Origin: Crocodylus rhombifer
Taxonomy: Eukaryota > Chordata > Crocodylia > Crocodylidae
Assembly (NCBI GenBank): GCA_038503035.1
Contig: JAVSML010000029.1
Coordinates: forward strand, 2,183,681-2,247,680
Direction: 5' to 3'
Length of the DNA: 64,000 bases
Positions 11,801 to 26,800 of the stretch are shown here, piece by piece. The notes beneath the pieces are model-generated. The model ran no database searches. It was given only the letters and a program-made list of their open reading frames with translations, and was not told the DNA's origin. The number at the start of each line of letters is the position of its first letter. The first letter of the stretch is position 1. The translations under genes and the position numbers were made by a program.

Positions 11801-14800
11801 TTAGCATGTGCTGAACTGGAAACATACCTAATCCTATGTCTGTCAGCATTGGTTCCAATGATGTATAGTCAAGATAGGGTAGTATGTTGTAATATTTAAG
11901 GTTAAGATAAAAGAGTGTTTAGTGTTATTTGACAGCATATGATTTCTGTAGGAGCAACCTTTAACTTTGGTCTTCACTCTTCAGCAGTCTCTAAATGTAG
12001 TTTTTCTTTCACTTATGACTTGGGCATAGCTTGAAAAAGATGGAGAGAACTTAAGTAGATGCTAATTTGAAAGAAGCACAACAAACTTGAGTGGTTTTTA
12101 AAATGCCCCCTTCATTCATGCATTACGTAACAAGGTCAAAATTGTTTCAGGAGTGAACACCAATATGATTGTATAATTATTATTATTTTAACAGGATGGG
12201 AAAAGAAGCTTCAGAATGCTGTCTACAGTGAACTCAATGTGTGAGTTTTCTAGTCATTATTTTTATAATAAAGGTTTTATGCGTAAAGTTTTATTTTGAA
12301 TCATGTGTTCTTATCTGAGTGTAGTATGTTAGTGTTATCCATTAATGTGCCTGTCATGTGAGGAGTATTTAATGTGTTTCTGATCCAGTGTTTCTTTTTC
12401 AGTTCATTTAAAAAAAAAGAGCCAAGGACAGCAAATAAACACTTGAAAACATCTCATGAAATTAACTTTTTAAAAATTAGTTCTTTATTAACATTGTGAT
12501 TATTGGTTCATAGCTTGGGGCTTAAGGCACTTTTCTGGGAAGTGGAATTATGGGTTCAAAACCTGGTGGGGGTGGGAAATGTTTTTAACCCAGGTCTCCC
12601 ATTTCCCAGGCAAATGCCCTATTTAATAAAGTCCTGGGCAAAAGGAGAATGGGGTCTTCTCCGCTTTGCTAAGATGGTGTTTTACAAAAGTAGGTTCATT
12701 GACTGTATGAAGTAAGGTAATGCTTGGAGACTTAATCATTTAGAAGTCACCTCAGTGCCATTTTGGATGTGGACACATATAACACTTAGACTGGCTTCAA
12801 TGCAGTTTAAATATGAAATGGCCACGCACAGAAGCCTGTTTAACTGGTTTAAAGCTGGCTGGAATGATTAAAATAATACCTGGAAAACCAAGTACTCTTT
12901 TGAACTGCTTCACAGAGTTTGTGCTACCTGTTGGCACCAAGCTTACCATGATATAGGCCTGGTTGTCTCCAAGCATCCCATGCTGTTTTGTTCCACAGCC
13001 AGAATTCTGCTGCCACCTTGTTTTACCTTTTGTTGGCACTTTTTATCAATGAGTTCCCTTTCTACTGCTTCTTCTTTAAAAGCTATCTTTGTAACCACCA
13101 GCTGTGTCCTCATGCACCTCACTCATCTACTTCAGCATACCCTTTCAAGCATGGGTGCAAGCACTCCCCACCATCACTTACTCCAACAAGGTATGCTGGA
13201 CTGAGTACTTATCCCTGCTCCCTGGTGTCAGAGCCATAGCACTTCAAGACCTGAAAGGTGACTGTTCTACCTGGTATGTGTGAACAGTGGGCTTGTCTCA
13301 CCCTCAGCAGCTGTGAATTGGTTCCCAACCAATATCATTCTGTAGCATCTTGAAATCTTGTCTGTCTTGTTTCAGCTGTCAAGGCAGTATGATAATACAG
13401 ATAAGGGACACAGAAGTAGAAACATGACTTGTGTCCTAGAACTTCAGTGTTCTTGCCTTCATTGAAGTCATGATAAAAGTTATAGTAAATCTGTAGGTAT
13501 TTCTCCACGGGGACAACACTAGTTTCTTATTCAATATTTTTTGCTTGCATTCCATTTGAACATACCTTGCATTCTGTTCAGTTGATTTGGTATCGTCACT
13601 TGATTTTTTTCCAAGTTTTATTAATTGAGTTATTTTTGGGGCTATTTTTCTCATCTTTAGAAAGCATTTCATAGAATTGTCTAGAAGTAGGGCTGTAAGG
13701 GGCCTCCAGAGGTCATCTAGTCCAGCTTCCTGCCCATGGCAGGATCATCCCTATCCAAACCCAAATTCTTTAATACCTTTACATTTTAACTTTTTATTAC
13801 TTTACTAATGCATTTTCAGGATTTGATCGTTCATCCTGTTTCTTCAGTATGTTCCTTGGTATTTGTAACTTACATTTTGTGTTCTTTATTCCAACTAGAT
13901 GCTCTTCTTTCAGCTTTTGTGTTTTACTGTTATGCATTTCATAGCTGAAGATTCCAGATCAGTTAGATAAATGCCCTGAAGCTTTACTGGCTACTTGTAT
14001 ATATGTTCAATAACTATTTGAAGTGTAAGCTTATTAAGTTAATGAATGATTTTATTGAAGAAATATTATTTCCTGAAAAGGAAAAAATTCCAAATGGCTA
14101 TAAAGATTAATTCTGAAGTGATTTTAATGATGAAGTTGTTTGATTTGTTTTAAATACTTGAAATCTGGCAACTTCTTTTGAACTTTCAATTTTATATTAA
14201 CATTCTTGGCTAAAACTTCGAATATTTATTTTGCATTTTTATTATACATCTGTGATACTTCAGAGGATAAGAAGAGTATGTTTTTATGTGATGCTTTCCT
14301 GTTCTTCAAGTTTGTATTGCCATACACAACATTATTATTTATGGTCCTCTCTGAAAAACAAAAAGTAGGCATAGTTCAATCATGACTGAAATCTGTGATG
14401 TTGTTAAGTGTTTTTTTTCCTGGATTAAGAGTATGCAGATAAATTATGGGCATTTGCTAACTGATAACATTTTTTTAAGTTTAAAGTCTGATCAGGGGTT
14501 TAAAATGGCTGCTGTATATGTTGTTATACTGTTTCTAAACATGATTAAAAAAGATGAGAAAAAATAATATTTATATTTCCCTGAAGAGCAAGAGACGTTA
14601 ATGAATTCAAATAATAATTTGAACATTTAAAACTTTTCTTTCAAGGTTCCCTTCTCCCTGTCATCCAGCAGCTCCCCCTGAGCAAATGAAGGAACCATTA
14701 GCTTATATGAGGAAGGCACAGGTTGGTTGTTTTCAATTTGACTGTTTTTCCATAAGAGTTTCTTAAGTTTTTATTAAGCAGATTTCTCTGGGACAATTTC

Positions 14801-17800
14801 ATTATTTAGATTTGTATACACTTTAAAAAATAACATAACATTTTAGTTACTTAAGAGTCTAATAAAAATACATATGTATGATATTTCATAATGGCAGCAT
14901 TTGCAGATATTGTTGAACCAGGGTGGGATACAGTACAGTGGCTATTAGAAGTTGCAAAATAGAGACTTATGGGAAATAGCATGTCTCGCTAAGTAAGATT
15001 TGTTGTATCTTGAAGCTTAGGGATATATATTGCTAATGAGGTGGGGGTTGAAGAGAGGCATAGAGACCATCACAGATAGTGGGGTCTAGAAAAGAAGTGA
15101 AATTGAGAAATGAAAAAAGGAGTTTGACAGGTGTGAGTAGAAGTCTAGAATTGGAGGAGCTAAGGAAGTGTGTAGGGGAGAGAGAATTGGTCGTAGACAG
15201 ATAAATCTTGACTATTGAGAGAAGGAGAGAGAATATGTGACTTCAGTTGTTTACTGGGCTGTCACCAGTAAATTCAATTGGAAAAATAGTCCACTCTAAA
15301 GAATATGCAACACTCTTCTCTCAAATCACTCTCCTGTTGAGCTAAGAATACTAGTGTATTTGATTCAGGCCTGCCTTGGAGTGTATTATGACCAAGTTTG
15401 TCACAGACCTTGCCTTAGAGTGTATTAGGACCTTGGCCTGGTTTTCTCTGATTAAGAAAAAAAATCCAAAACTATCTGATTTAAAACCCCTCCAAAATCC
15501 ACATATTTCTGCGGTTAAAATGCAACACCACTATATAGGTATCAGTTGAACACAATGTTTTATTGATATATTTACAATTTTAAAGTAAATTGAAAGCCTA
15601 CCAGTGCCTCAGTCATTAATAATAAAATAAATTCTAAATACCTACATGTTTTGACATTTGATTTTGGTTTTTTTTGTCACGGACAGTCAGAGCTCCCCCT
15701 GCCCCCTTCGCTCATCAGGAAACAGGTCCAGCTGCATCTGTCCCTTTCGCTGCTTTGTGGTGCTGAGCAGCCCTTTTATGCCAGTGCCATTGCCCCTGCC
15801 CTTCCCATTGCCCTTTACTCCCAAGCCACAGCATCCAGCCCTGCCAGTGCCCCTCACTCCTGACCCAAGAGTCCCCATCTGTCACCCTGGTCATGCCAAT
15901 GCCCCTCACTTCCGGCCTGCAGCTTCCTGGCCCTGCTGGTGTTCCTCACTCCCAACCCACAGCCCTTTGTCCCACCCAGCCCAGCTGGAGGAGGCCCCCA
16001 GCTGCCTCCGGGCCCCTGGTGCGTGGGGAAGTGGAGGAGTGTCTGTGAGCCAGGGGATATGTGGTCATAGGTCGTACCACTGGCAACACATCATGGGGAT
16101 ATGGGGGGGCTGTGTTCCCCCAGATATCTGTGCTGACAGTGGAGTATGGGGCTGCAGCTGGCCCAGACCAGCATCAGGCAGGAACTGCCTCCACAGCCCA
16201 GTGGGCAGGACCCAACTCAGAAGCAGTGGAGTGGGAAGTCTCAGTACTGCCACCACCAGGAGCCCCATGCCAGCCAAGTTGCCATGACTGGCATGGTGAG
16301 AAGCCTTCTGCCTGCTGCTGTTGCAGCCCTAATGCTGCCCCCACAATCATTGCTGTGCCACCGCCTTCTAGGAATGCCCTGGGGCTGCACTCATCATGTG
16401 AGGGGCTGGCATCAATCCCTCAGACCCAGTGCTGCCCACTCCAGCTGCTATGCTGCTTCCTCAGGCTCAGCTAACTACATGCTGAGCCTTGTCTTAGGCC
16501 TGGAGTGGCCCCAGTGCCATGTGTGAGAGGGGTAAGGACGCAGCATACTGGGAGGAGGTTGCCTTCCTGGAACCAGATCCCTTTCTCGCAGGGTGAGCTG
16601 GGGAAGGCCTGGCTCAGGAGCAGGGAGGAGCCTGCCAGGTTCAGGCTGCAGTGGCAGAAGAGTGGTGGGAGGCTCAGGGAGCCTGTCACTCTGCCTGAAC
16701 TGCTGTAGTGGGGTCAGGCAGACCCACTGCACAGCTGGGAGTCTTAGTGCTGTGACGGGAAGGACTTGCCTGACTGCTCAGGGGGGCCTGGCACCTCCTC
16801 CCCTTCCTCCCTTCCCATTGGATCAGGATCTGGGCATGAGAGAGGGCCCCAGACTCAGCCCCAGCCCCTGTTGATAGAGGCAAAGTGAAGCCACAGCTCC
16901 ACAGCTGGGCAGTGCCCCACAGAGGCTTGACCATGCCTTCCTGCTGCCCCCTGCCCATGGCTTGCTCCTTACCAGCTGTTTCCCACTTTAAAGGGGAAAA
17001 TCCAGGTTTTTCTGTGTTTTTCTGCACAAAACAGAAAACCAGATTCCTGACTATAACATTATTTCAGAAGTTATTAAGGAACTTGTTCTATCTATTTTGT
17101 CAAATTCTTGCTTATTCCAGTGCTGGTTCTTGCTTATCTTACTTGACTGTCCTTTGTTTTAGGTTGATAGTACAATGGAGCAGATGCTCTTAATGCTTTT
17201 GTTTCATACAATAACAAACCAGCACTTAAGAAAAATGATGTTTGGTCAGTCCATTTACTAATAGTGAAATGAATATTGTTTTTCTGATATCTGCTGAATG
17301 CTATGTATATAGACTTAAACTGATGTGTATTGATTTCATCTTTTTGAAAGTATATATAAGGAGTCCTGCAAAACTCTAGAACTCTCGTTCATTGCTGAAC
17401 AACAAGAAAGATTTCTATACCTCCCTGCCTTTCTGCTATCTGATATCACCAGGGAAGGAATACTGCCTGATCTGCACAGCAAAGAGCAACTCACAAAGAG
17501 ACTCTTGTGGACCCAGAGGGACAGATTTCCATCTTCAGCTTCCTATGTGCAAAAATGAAGTTTACTTCTTACCTATGGGGACTTTTTACCATCTTTAATT
17601 TTCCCTGAGCCTGATGAAGGGTGTGTGAGCCCGAAAGCTTGCAGAAAAAGAATTTTTTTTGTGATTTCTTAGTTGGTCTAATAAAAGGTATCATCTCTGA
17701 ACCAAGAGTTCTAGAGTTTTGCATTTCTTTTTGTCTCAGACCAACACGGCTACCAAATGCATCCCTATAAGAAGTCTTAATATTTTATGTTTTTTAGCTC

Positions 17801-20800
17801 TGCTTAAAAAATGTGATAGCTACTTGACTACAGTAAGCATCAATGAGAAAGTTAGGGTTACCATATTTCCAGCATCAAAAAAGAAGACACCTGGGAGGGG
17901 GCGGAGGGAGGGACATATGATTGTGAGGGGGGCAGCGATTATACTTGTGCCCTGCCTCTGCCCCTCACTCCTGACCTGCAGCCCACTGCTCCCAGCCCTT
18001 CCAGTGCTCCCGCACTCTGAACCTGCCTCCCCTGCCCCCCAGCTCTGCTGATGCCCCTCACTCCCAATCTGCAGACCCCCGCCCGCCACCAGTCCTGCTG
18101 CCCAAGCAGCTCCCATGTTGTACACACACACTCGCTCTCTCGTGCTCGCTCTCCCTCTCTCTCCCTGGCTTGCCTGGGCCCCCACAGGGAGCATGTGACC
18201 CCTGACAGCCAATCACCTTGCCCACTGCTCCCAGGCCCAAGCAGCCAGCCTGGGAGAGCAGAGGAAGAGGGAAAAAACCCTGGACGTTTGCTTTTATTTT
18301 AAAAACCAGCCTGGATGCAGCACAGGGGGAGAAAAAAGAGGACGTGTCTGGGAAAAACCAGATGTATGGTAACCCTATAATTGACTTCTTTCATTTGTTT
18401 GTCTATGATTGGAGCGCATTTCCTGAATCAATCCCCTTTTATTTCCTTAAAATACGATTAAAATGCAAACTCCAGCCCACTTCATAGGGTAGTGCTAAGA
18501 AATGGAAGCAACTGAAAAACTAAAGCAAAAACAAATCCGTGTAATAATTCAGTGAAACAATATCACTGACTTAAGTTGAATACCCATCTACTTACTGAGA
18601 TATGATCCTTGTAAGGCTTAGTCCAGCAACGTGGTAAGCATTCTTGGGGCTTTTTTCAAAGCCCATAGATCGTAATGGGCATTGTTTTGCAGGGTTTTTT
18701 TTATTAACTTAAAGGGAATTTTAATCTAGTCCCTCCTAAAATGCTCAGTGCCTTCAGCTCCCCTTGATTTAAATATTAGTTGATGGTTGTTATCACTTTG
18801 AAAAAGATCTTATTTTGTAGGATCATGCTTTAATTCCTAATGCTGCAAATATCTCTGCATTTATTGGGTCTATTTCTACCCGTATAAATTGAACAAAGGC
18901 ATTCTTTTTGTATGATTGGGCCCTTAAGGTGTAAGCTCTGAGCAGGAGACAGTGTGTTTAATCAGTCTAAAAATACTTGCACGTTTGTCACTATTTAAGT
19001 GATAGCCCCAATAAAGTAAGGTCTGTTAGTGTACAAGTTTAGGTTTTGTTTACCAGACAAAAGAAACAACACTTTCTGTCTTGTGGGAATGAAACCCCTT
19101 AGAATAACTAGTTTTTATGTTAGAAATGATGAAAAAGTATTAAAAAGCGAGGATACATCCACCTAGTCTGTTTTGTAAGCTAACTGTGTTGACCTAAAAA
19201 TCATATCCCCATGAACAAAATTGAAGCTTTCTAGTTTATTTTTGTTTTCCCAGGTGATACAGGCAACATTTTAAGTTGTTTCTGTGAGAACTAAAATGTT
19301 ATTTAAATTTTTAATTTTTTTACCTTGACTGCCTTACTGTGCCATGACATGCAAGTTGGAAATGTATATTTTGATACCATTACTAAATTTTGTCCAGCTG
19401 GAAAAATCTTACTATTGCTAATACACATCTTATTTAAGTTTTACTGTACAGGTATATTGTTTAAAATAATTTTTATTTTAGTCACAATCTGGCATGTGCT
19501 TGAGTTTCTTGAGCATGTAATAAATCTGCCTTCATTTCAAAGCCAGCATGTACAGTCTGCAAGGAAAGAAGTACTAGTATAAAACAGTATCATCATACCA
19601 GTTTTGAAAAGACTTCAAAAACCTGAGGAAAGATTCAGTTAAATATCATTATTTAAGAATTTTTCCTGATACTAAACATTTAATAGTTCAAACCCTTTCT
19701 GTGCCCAACACAGTTTCATTCTCTGGTTATTATGCAATAAGCTGTAGTTTCCATACTGTATTGGAAAAGGAGAACTGCTTCTCGGGAGTGGAAAGCAGGT
19801 TGAAGGGAAGGGAAGTGTATGATGTGAATAATTTCTGAGGCTCTTTTTTCCAGTTTGTTTCTCAGCTGGAGAATAATAGTCATTTCCTAGTGTGTGTGTC
19901 TGTATCCGGTAAATAAGACTTTTTCCTGTCAGTGACTTGAGGTATATTGTTGAGCACGTTACTCAGCTGCAAAATACCTCCAGTCTGAGCAAGTTGTATT
20001 CATTACCATAAATTCAGAATTCACCACTGCTTTTGTATGGCTGGTGTAGATACAGAACAGCAACTATAATTTTACATGCTGATGGTTGAGCAAGTTAGTT
20101 GCATCAGGAGCAACAGGGTGTATTGCTGTGACACCTCCTTCATATTTGTGGCTTGGGCATTGAGTCACTTTGTGTTCCATGATCTGGCCTGTTCACTGAA
20201 AGACATCAAGTAGTACTTGTGAAATATGAGTTAAAATGAATTTCTGTATCCTAAGCTATAGCACATTTTCGTTTGCTTTTATCAGGTAAAGAACACTCCT
20301 CCTGGCAGTTGACCAAGTCTTCTGAGCTACTTAAGCTCTAGAATTATAACTTAAATTTGTGGCTCCGCAGTTAACAGTGAAGAGTTTAGTTCTAGATTTA
20401 TCTAACAGTGGCAACTGATTTTTTTCTAATTTGCTCCATTCTTTTTGGTACCTGCCTGGCAGAACCTCCTTTGTAATGAAACATTCCAAATCTTAATGTT
20501 GGGTATTTATCTGTATCTTTCAATGATGCCCAAGAATTTGTACAATCCTTATCAGTTAATTCTTTGCCCCGGACTTCGCAGAGGTACACAAGTGCGGGCA
20601 GGGAGGGAGGGAGGTATATGCGCGAGTATCAGCGTTCTGGTGAATTCAGGTACTTTAATTTTTAAAAAGCTTTTTCTTATCTATTAATTATCAATTTCAT
20701 TGGTTTATTCCTGTGAAAAATAAACTAGTATAAAACATTTCTGCTTCCATCTGGGGAGTTGAATAAATACATTAATTGTCACAGTGTCAGGCATGCTCGT

Positions 20801-23800
20801 GCTGCCACTGTGCCCCAGCTCCTGGGACACACATGATTCATGGTTAAAAACACCTTGTGTTCATGGTTAAGAGCACCTGGCTGTCTAAAGTATTTTTTTT
20901 TGGTGCTGTTGTGCCTTTCCTGGAATTATTTTTGAATTTGCTTTCAGTAACGGCACTTTTTCATCTAAAGGAAAGGAATGTTTAACTGCAGTTTGTCTTT
21001 TGGGCCATCTTATTCCTTTTAGTTTATAGCAGCATAGGTCCTTCTTTGTTCTTCTTATGCCTTTCAATTCACACTTTTTCTTTCTTCTCATGTCTTTCAA
21101 TTTTAAATCAGTCAATACTTAAACACCAGATTTGATTGGAAAAATGGATTAGATTTTTACTAATTACCCTGTCTCCTTGCTGATTGATCTGAATTCAGAC
21201 CAGGTGCCCAATGTACTAGGTCAGGGGTTGTCAACTCGGGGTACACATACCCCCAGGGGTACTTAGAAAGGTCTTTGCAGGCGGGCGGAGATGGAGCACA
21301 CCCCAAGGCACAGTGGCATCTCCCCTGGCACATTCACCTCTTACCCGGGGGAGGGACGCACCGGGTTCTGCCAGAACCACGTGGCACATTGCGGCATCTC
21401 ATCTCCCTGCCCCCCATTCCAGTTCACTCTCCTGATTGGCCGCTGGGCTGCCACCCTCAGCCAGTAGCAGTGGCAGCTGCCATGTGCGACCTCTCCCTCA
21501 GTTTAGCCCCCCTTCCCAGTGCTGCTGCTATGCGCACATGCCCCCAGATCTGCACGCAGGGTAGGCTGGGGCTGCACCGGGCTGTTCCCAGAGGGTGGGG
21601 CTGGGCCATGTTGTTCTCGGTGCAGCAGTGCTGGAAGGGCGGTTTGGGGGCTACGGCAAATTCTGGATGGGTTGCAGCCCTCCTGTAGCTTCCTCCCAGT
21701 GCCATTGCTGCCGCCTGGCCCAGTCCCCACTGGGAAGAGTCTGGCGCTGCCCCGGCCCTAGCCCGCCCTGCATGCAGATACGGGTGCGTGCGCCTCCCTG
21801 GGTGTGCATGGCTCAGTCCCAGAAGAGCCTTTTTGTTTGCCCTTCCCTCCTGCCTCTGCACCCACTTGTCAACTCCCCTCTCCCATTTCTCCCACTTTCC
21901 CTGCAGCTGCTGCTCCTACCTCTCGCTCTCCAGCTCCAGCTCTGGTAGGGCTCCAAATTGGTAGTGCCAGTGCCAGCAGCAAAGTTCCAGGCTTTGGCTT
22001 GAGTTGCTGTCACTGCAACAGCTGTTACTGGGCTGGAGTCACCACTTGCTCTGTGCCCTAGGCTGGAGCTGGAGGGTAAATGACTGGGGAGGGAGAGGGT
22101 CTGGTGGGACAGGCAGATGAGGGTGCAGCCACATGGCCCTCTGCCAGCTTGAGGGTTTCTAACTGAGCTCAAGGTGTAGCTTCAGCAGTGTTAGCTCCAG
22201 AGGTCACTGGTTCAGTTAGTAATGTTGGCCAACATAATGTTTGCCACAATAAACTTACCGCATTCTGTGCTTCAGCATGTGACACCACTTCCTGTGTGGC
22301 AGGAGATCTTCTCTGCAAAAAATCTCTTGAAAGGCTGTAGGGACAGGCTTTTCTCCTAGTACAAATGTAACACCTGTCCATGGCCTCTATTGGTTTGGTC
22401 TATTCAAGTGAAGATGAAGAGGTAACTTGATTGTAGTCTGTAAATCCCTGCGGTGAAGAGATTTCTAAGGGTGGATTTGTAATATAGCAGAAAAAGTCAT
22501 AAAGAGAACTGATAGTTGGAAAGAAGTTTGTCAAATTCAGGTCTGGAAATAAGGTACACATTTTATCACTGAGGGTCATAACCATTGGACAAAACATTTC
22601 CAAGGCATGTGGTTGTTTATCTAAACTTGATGTTTTAAGATCAAGACTAGGAGCCTTTCTAAATGAGATCAGTAGCTCAGACGGAACTTCTGGGCTTGAT
22701 ACAGAAACTGTTTATAACCTTCACTAGATGGGAAGCCAGACTTGATGATTATAATTAACCTTTATAGCTATGAGTCTATGAATTTGTGACTTGACTTATG
22801 AGAGAGATATCTTATTTTTTATTGAATGTGTTTTTTCCAGTGCTTGGAGTAGTTTGTTACTGTATAAGGGAATCAATTGTATAACAGCATATGCCTACAA
22901 GAAACTAGCTAATGAATGCAAGCTGGAGTGTAGATTTAAAACAAAAACAAAGTTGATTATATCAGTGTTATTCAGTTCTCCCACACTTTATTCATTGTTC
23001 ATCAGCTTAAATTGCAGTAGTTTTCATCAGAAACTTTTCTTTGTTTTTAAGATCATGGACACCAGCTAGCTCACAGTGGAGGTTAGAGCAGACAAATAAT
23101 AAAAATATGAACTGTATTCAAAATTGAAGCAAGGGGCTTCAGCTAAAGCCTAAGGAAGTCTGTAGGAATCTTTTCATTCATTTGGATGGGGTTTGAATAG
23201 GCTTCCAAGAAAATGTAGAGAACATTAAAACTATATGTGAAGTTTCTCCCATAAAATTATTAAGACTATGGGTGCTTACAAGCATTGCGATTCTATTGAT
23301 AGAATCGTAGAAACCTGAGGTGTAAGAACATTCACATGGCTTCTACTGGACCAACAATAGCACACATAGTAGAAAAATCTGCTACCTACAGTAAGGTAGA
23401 AGCAGCGCACTGTAGTGTTTCTACTGGGGAAACAAATGCTTGTACACTTAATCTACTGATAGGAGCTGCTGTGTCACCGTCTGACTTCCCATCATGCATC
23501 GCTTAACTGTCTCCTTTCCCCCCTTCCCCTCCACTGCCACCATGGAGATGGTGTATGGCTCAGGGTGGACTCCACTGCTCCAGATGAGGACCCGGCAAAC
23601 CCCTCCCCCTGACTGCCTTGAGACTAAGTCAGGGGCCCAGCCCTTTTCTCCAGTCCCATGCTGTGCTCCAGAGCTGCAGGGAGATGCAGTGGAGTAGAAG
23701 CAGCTGTATTCCCTTCACATGACCCAGAACTCCAAACCTAAAAACCAACTCTCAAAGATATCTAGACCCTCCCCCCCCCCCCCCCGCAAGCCTTATACCC

Positions 23801-26800
23801 ATATCCAAAGACTCCCCTGTACCATTACTGATGTGAACAGGTCTAAGCAAAGCTCTACTTTTGCATGAACTGGTTGCAGTGTTTCATGTTGGGGGAGGAG
23901 GGTGACAGACTGGTTCAGGAGGTGACCTGGGGCAGTTCAGGGCTTGCGTAGATGTGTCCAGGCCAGTTTGGGCTGGCAGGAAGGTGGCCTGAGGCAAATA
24001 GGGCTTGGATGGGTATGGCCAGCCTAGTTTGGGCAGACAGGGAGGTGACCCAGGTAAGTTTGTATGGACCCCAAATGGCTAACAGTACATAAAAAATATA
24101 CCAGGAAAGAGAAATGAGGTAAAATAAGTTTCTGTAGGACTGTAGTCCCAGATGATGTATATTGACACAATTTCATTAACTTCAGTTGGACCAGATCCAC
24201 AGTTGGGAAATAATTTATCACAAAAAATTGAAAGTTTCTTATATTTGTTACAGAAATTTGATTGCTCTTCTTGTTCTCTTCTTTATTGAGGGTACTGTCT
24301 ACTTTTATTTTTATCTCTTATATAAAAACTTTTCTGAGCAGTGCTTTAGATCTAATACTGCCAAATCCCTAGAGCTGCTTAGTCTTTAAGAATTGGAGTT
24401 TCCTGAAATATTGTTAGAGAAGGGAGATTTTCTTGCAGTCTGTGTGTATCACAAAGGCTGAATTGAGACATTTATTTATACAGTTCACCTCCCTGAGACA
24501 GCAGTATTTCTGAAAAAAGTAATGAGGTATCAGGAGGAAAAAGGCTGCATAGAAGTATCTGTGAAGTACTTTTTGGAGGACTTATGATAAACAATCTAAT
24601 TTTTTAGTACATTGTTACTTTACTGTGTAGAGAAGTTTCACATTGTATAATGGAAAGATCTACTGTGTTCACAAACCATGTAAATAATTGTCCAAACCCA
24701 CAGACCTTTTTGGCAGATATAAAATATTTTAGTCATATTTATACATATGCCTTAATAAAGTGTTTGTTGATTAGGCTGCTATATGTTTAAAACAAAAATT
24801 GGTTAGGGGGAAGGAGCTGTTCTGTGTTGATTTAAGTGATCATGTCTTTCAGGGAAGCTGGGAGAAGCGAATTCTGAAGAGCCTGAATAGCATGTGCACA
24901 GAACTCAGTATCCCATTAGCGCAGAAGGTACTGGGTCTTGAACTTCTTTTCTAATGTGAATTTACTATTTGTGAAAAGCTTCATCTTGATATATTTGGAA
25001 ACATAGTTTCCTGATTATGCCAGTATTTCTCATTTGCTTACCTTTGCACATCCCATGGATATCGGGATAGTATCTTCTAGGGAAAAGCACATTGCACAGT
25101 TAGAGTTGAGATGTGTCTTCATCCATATGTTTTGGCTATGCTCTGAAGGTGCCAGCACCAACATAAAGTTCAAGGTTCATCTTTCTCCTTTGGTATTCAT
25201 CCTACATTCATTATAGTTAGCTGTACAAAGCAGGAACTATCAACGGTAAATCTTCAACAGGTTGATAAAAAGTACAAATTAAGGTTAGGAAACCAAATCT
25301 TGTTTTTCATGATGTACAAAGATTGTGACTCATTTGGCATAGATGATTGAGCACCATGGCATCCTATCATGGCCAATGAGGGCCAGAGTTAATTGGGCAA
25401 CCCAGGAGCAAAAGGCTAGGGATTTATGGTATCCCTTTGTTATCTATGTTTCATTGTTTTGGTTTTTTTGTATGCATTTACAGAGATTTTATATCTAAAT
25501 ACACCAAAATAGGTGCATATGTATTATAGGGCAAATAATCTCTGCCTTTCTTCCCTGGAAGTCCTCATGAGTAGCAGAGCTGCTGTGGTTCATTGTGCAA
25601 GACAATAGAGAAGGTTGTGGGGAGGAATAGGTATATTTCTGCATTATCTGTATGTGCAAACTGAGCTAACACTTCAGAATTCTGGCAGCATGTAGAAAGA
25701 ATCTGGCATTTGGGCAGAGAGGTTCGAAGGAGTGGTCAGTAAATCCTCAACACAAGGAACTGACAGCCAGACAACCCTAAGATACTGCGCAGCTGCAGAG
25801 TGCCTGCACATAGAATTACTCCATGGCCATTGTTGGGGATTTCATCTATGCCTTGGTTGTAGTTGTGGCAGTAGAGAGAATAGGTCCTCAGGCCAGTGTG
25901 AACTTACAAACTGAGAAATAAAAAAGTCTCTAATGGGTGTTTGTTTTTCATTCAGGTTTGACTGGGCATATTTCAGATTTTTGGTTAATTCATATTGCCA
26001 TTTTATGTTTTTGTGACTTACAGCGACCCGTAAGTGAGCAAAAAGAACTTCTTAATAAATGGAATGAAATGGGAACTGATGAGCCAGGTACATTATATTA
26101 ACTTTAAGTGCATTTTTGCATGTTAACAAAACAATTGCATATCTAGCTCCATAATTAACAGTTAGAGATTATAGTAATGTCTATTTTAAAGGAAATTAAT
26201 ACTTGTCTTTTTTCTCATAATGTATTTTCTTAACTGCAAGAAGGAACATAGCTAATTACTATACAAGAATGACAGTTTCATGGTTTGCTAGTAAGTGATT
26301 CTTTTAGTACCAAACAGGACTTGAAGCAAACAACAAATCCTAAATATATGTGCTCTCCATTTCTTTGTATAAGATGAATAGTGACCTTAAAGTGTTTTTG
26401 TGATCTGAACTGCAATTTCCTGGCACAGTAATTTACTGCACTAGGCAGAAGAAAGTAAAGGGATGGTGAATCTTTACTTCACAATCACTGGGAATCTGTT
26501 TTATGGTGCTATACTTTAAGTATGTTAAAAATAAGGTATGTTAAGTCTGTTAAAAGAATAATACAATGTTTTCCACACTCTAAAATAAAATATCAGTGCA
26601 TCAGTTTGTCTTTTAATAATTGTTTGATAAGAATTTTTATAAAATAATGTAGAAATCTGATTGCTGTGCATGACATTGGGTAATAATTCTGTTATTTTGA
26701 TGTGAATTTTTAATATAACTGCCCATAAATATGTCATTGTCATGTACCGTGCATTACATCCAGAGGTGGGCAATTATTTTGGGCGGAGGGCTGCTTACTG

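Noticed and set aside
15811..15963. Regularly spaced repeats as a CRISPR array
   Set aside because: The units are degenerate, the spacing varies from 39 to 51 bases, and the context is an animal intron; this is a minisatellite in a transposon-like block.
17163..17261. Possible extra exon: pyrimidine tract plus TTTTAG, then about 32 open codons beginning VDSTMEQMLL
   Set aside because: The phase would fit after exon C, but it ends in a stop, the known protein joins exon C directly to exon D, and the peptide is not recognised. It could only be a rare poison exon, for which there is no evidence.
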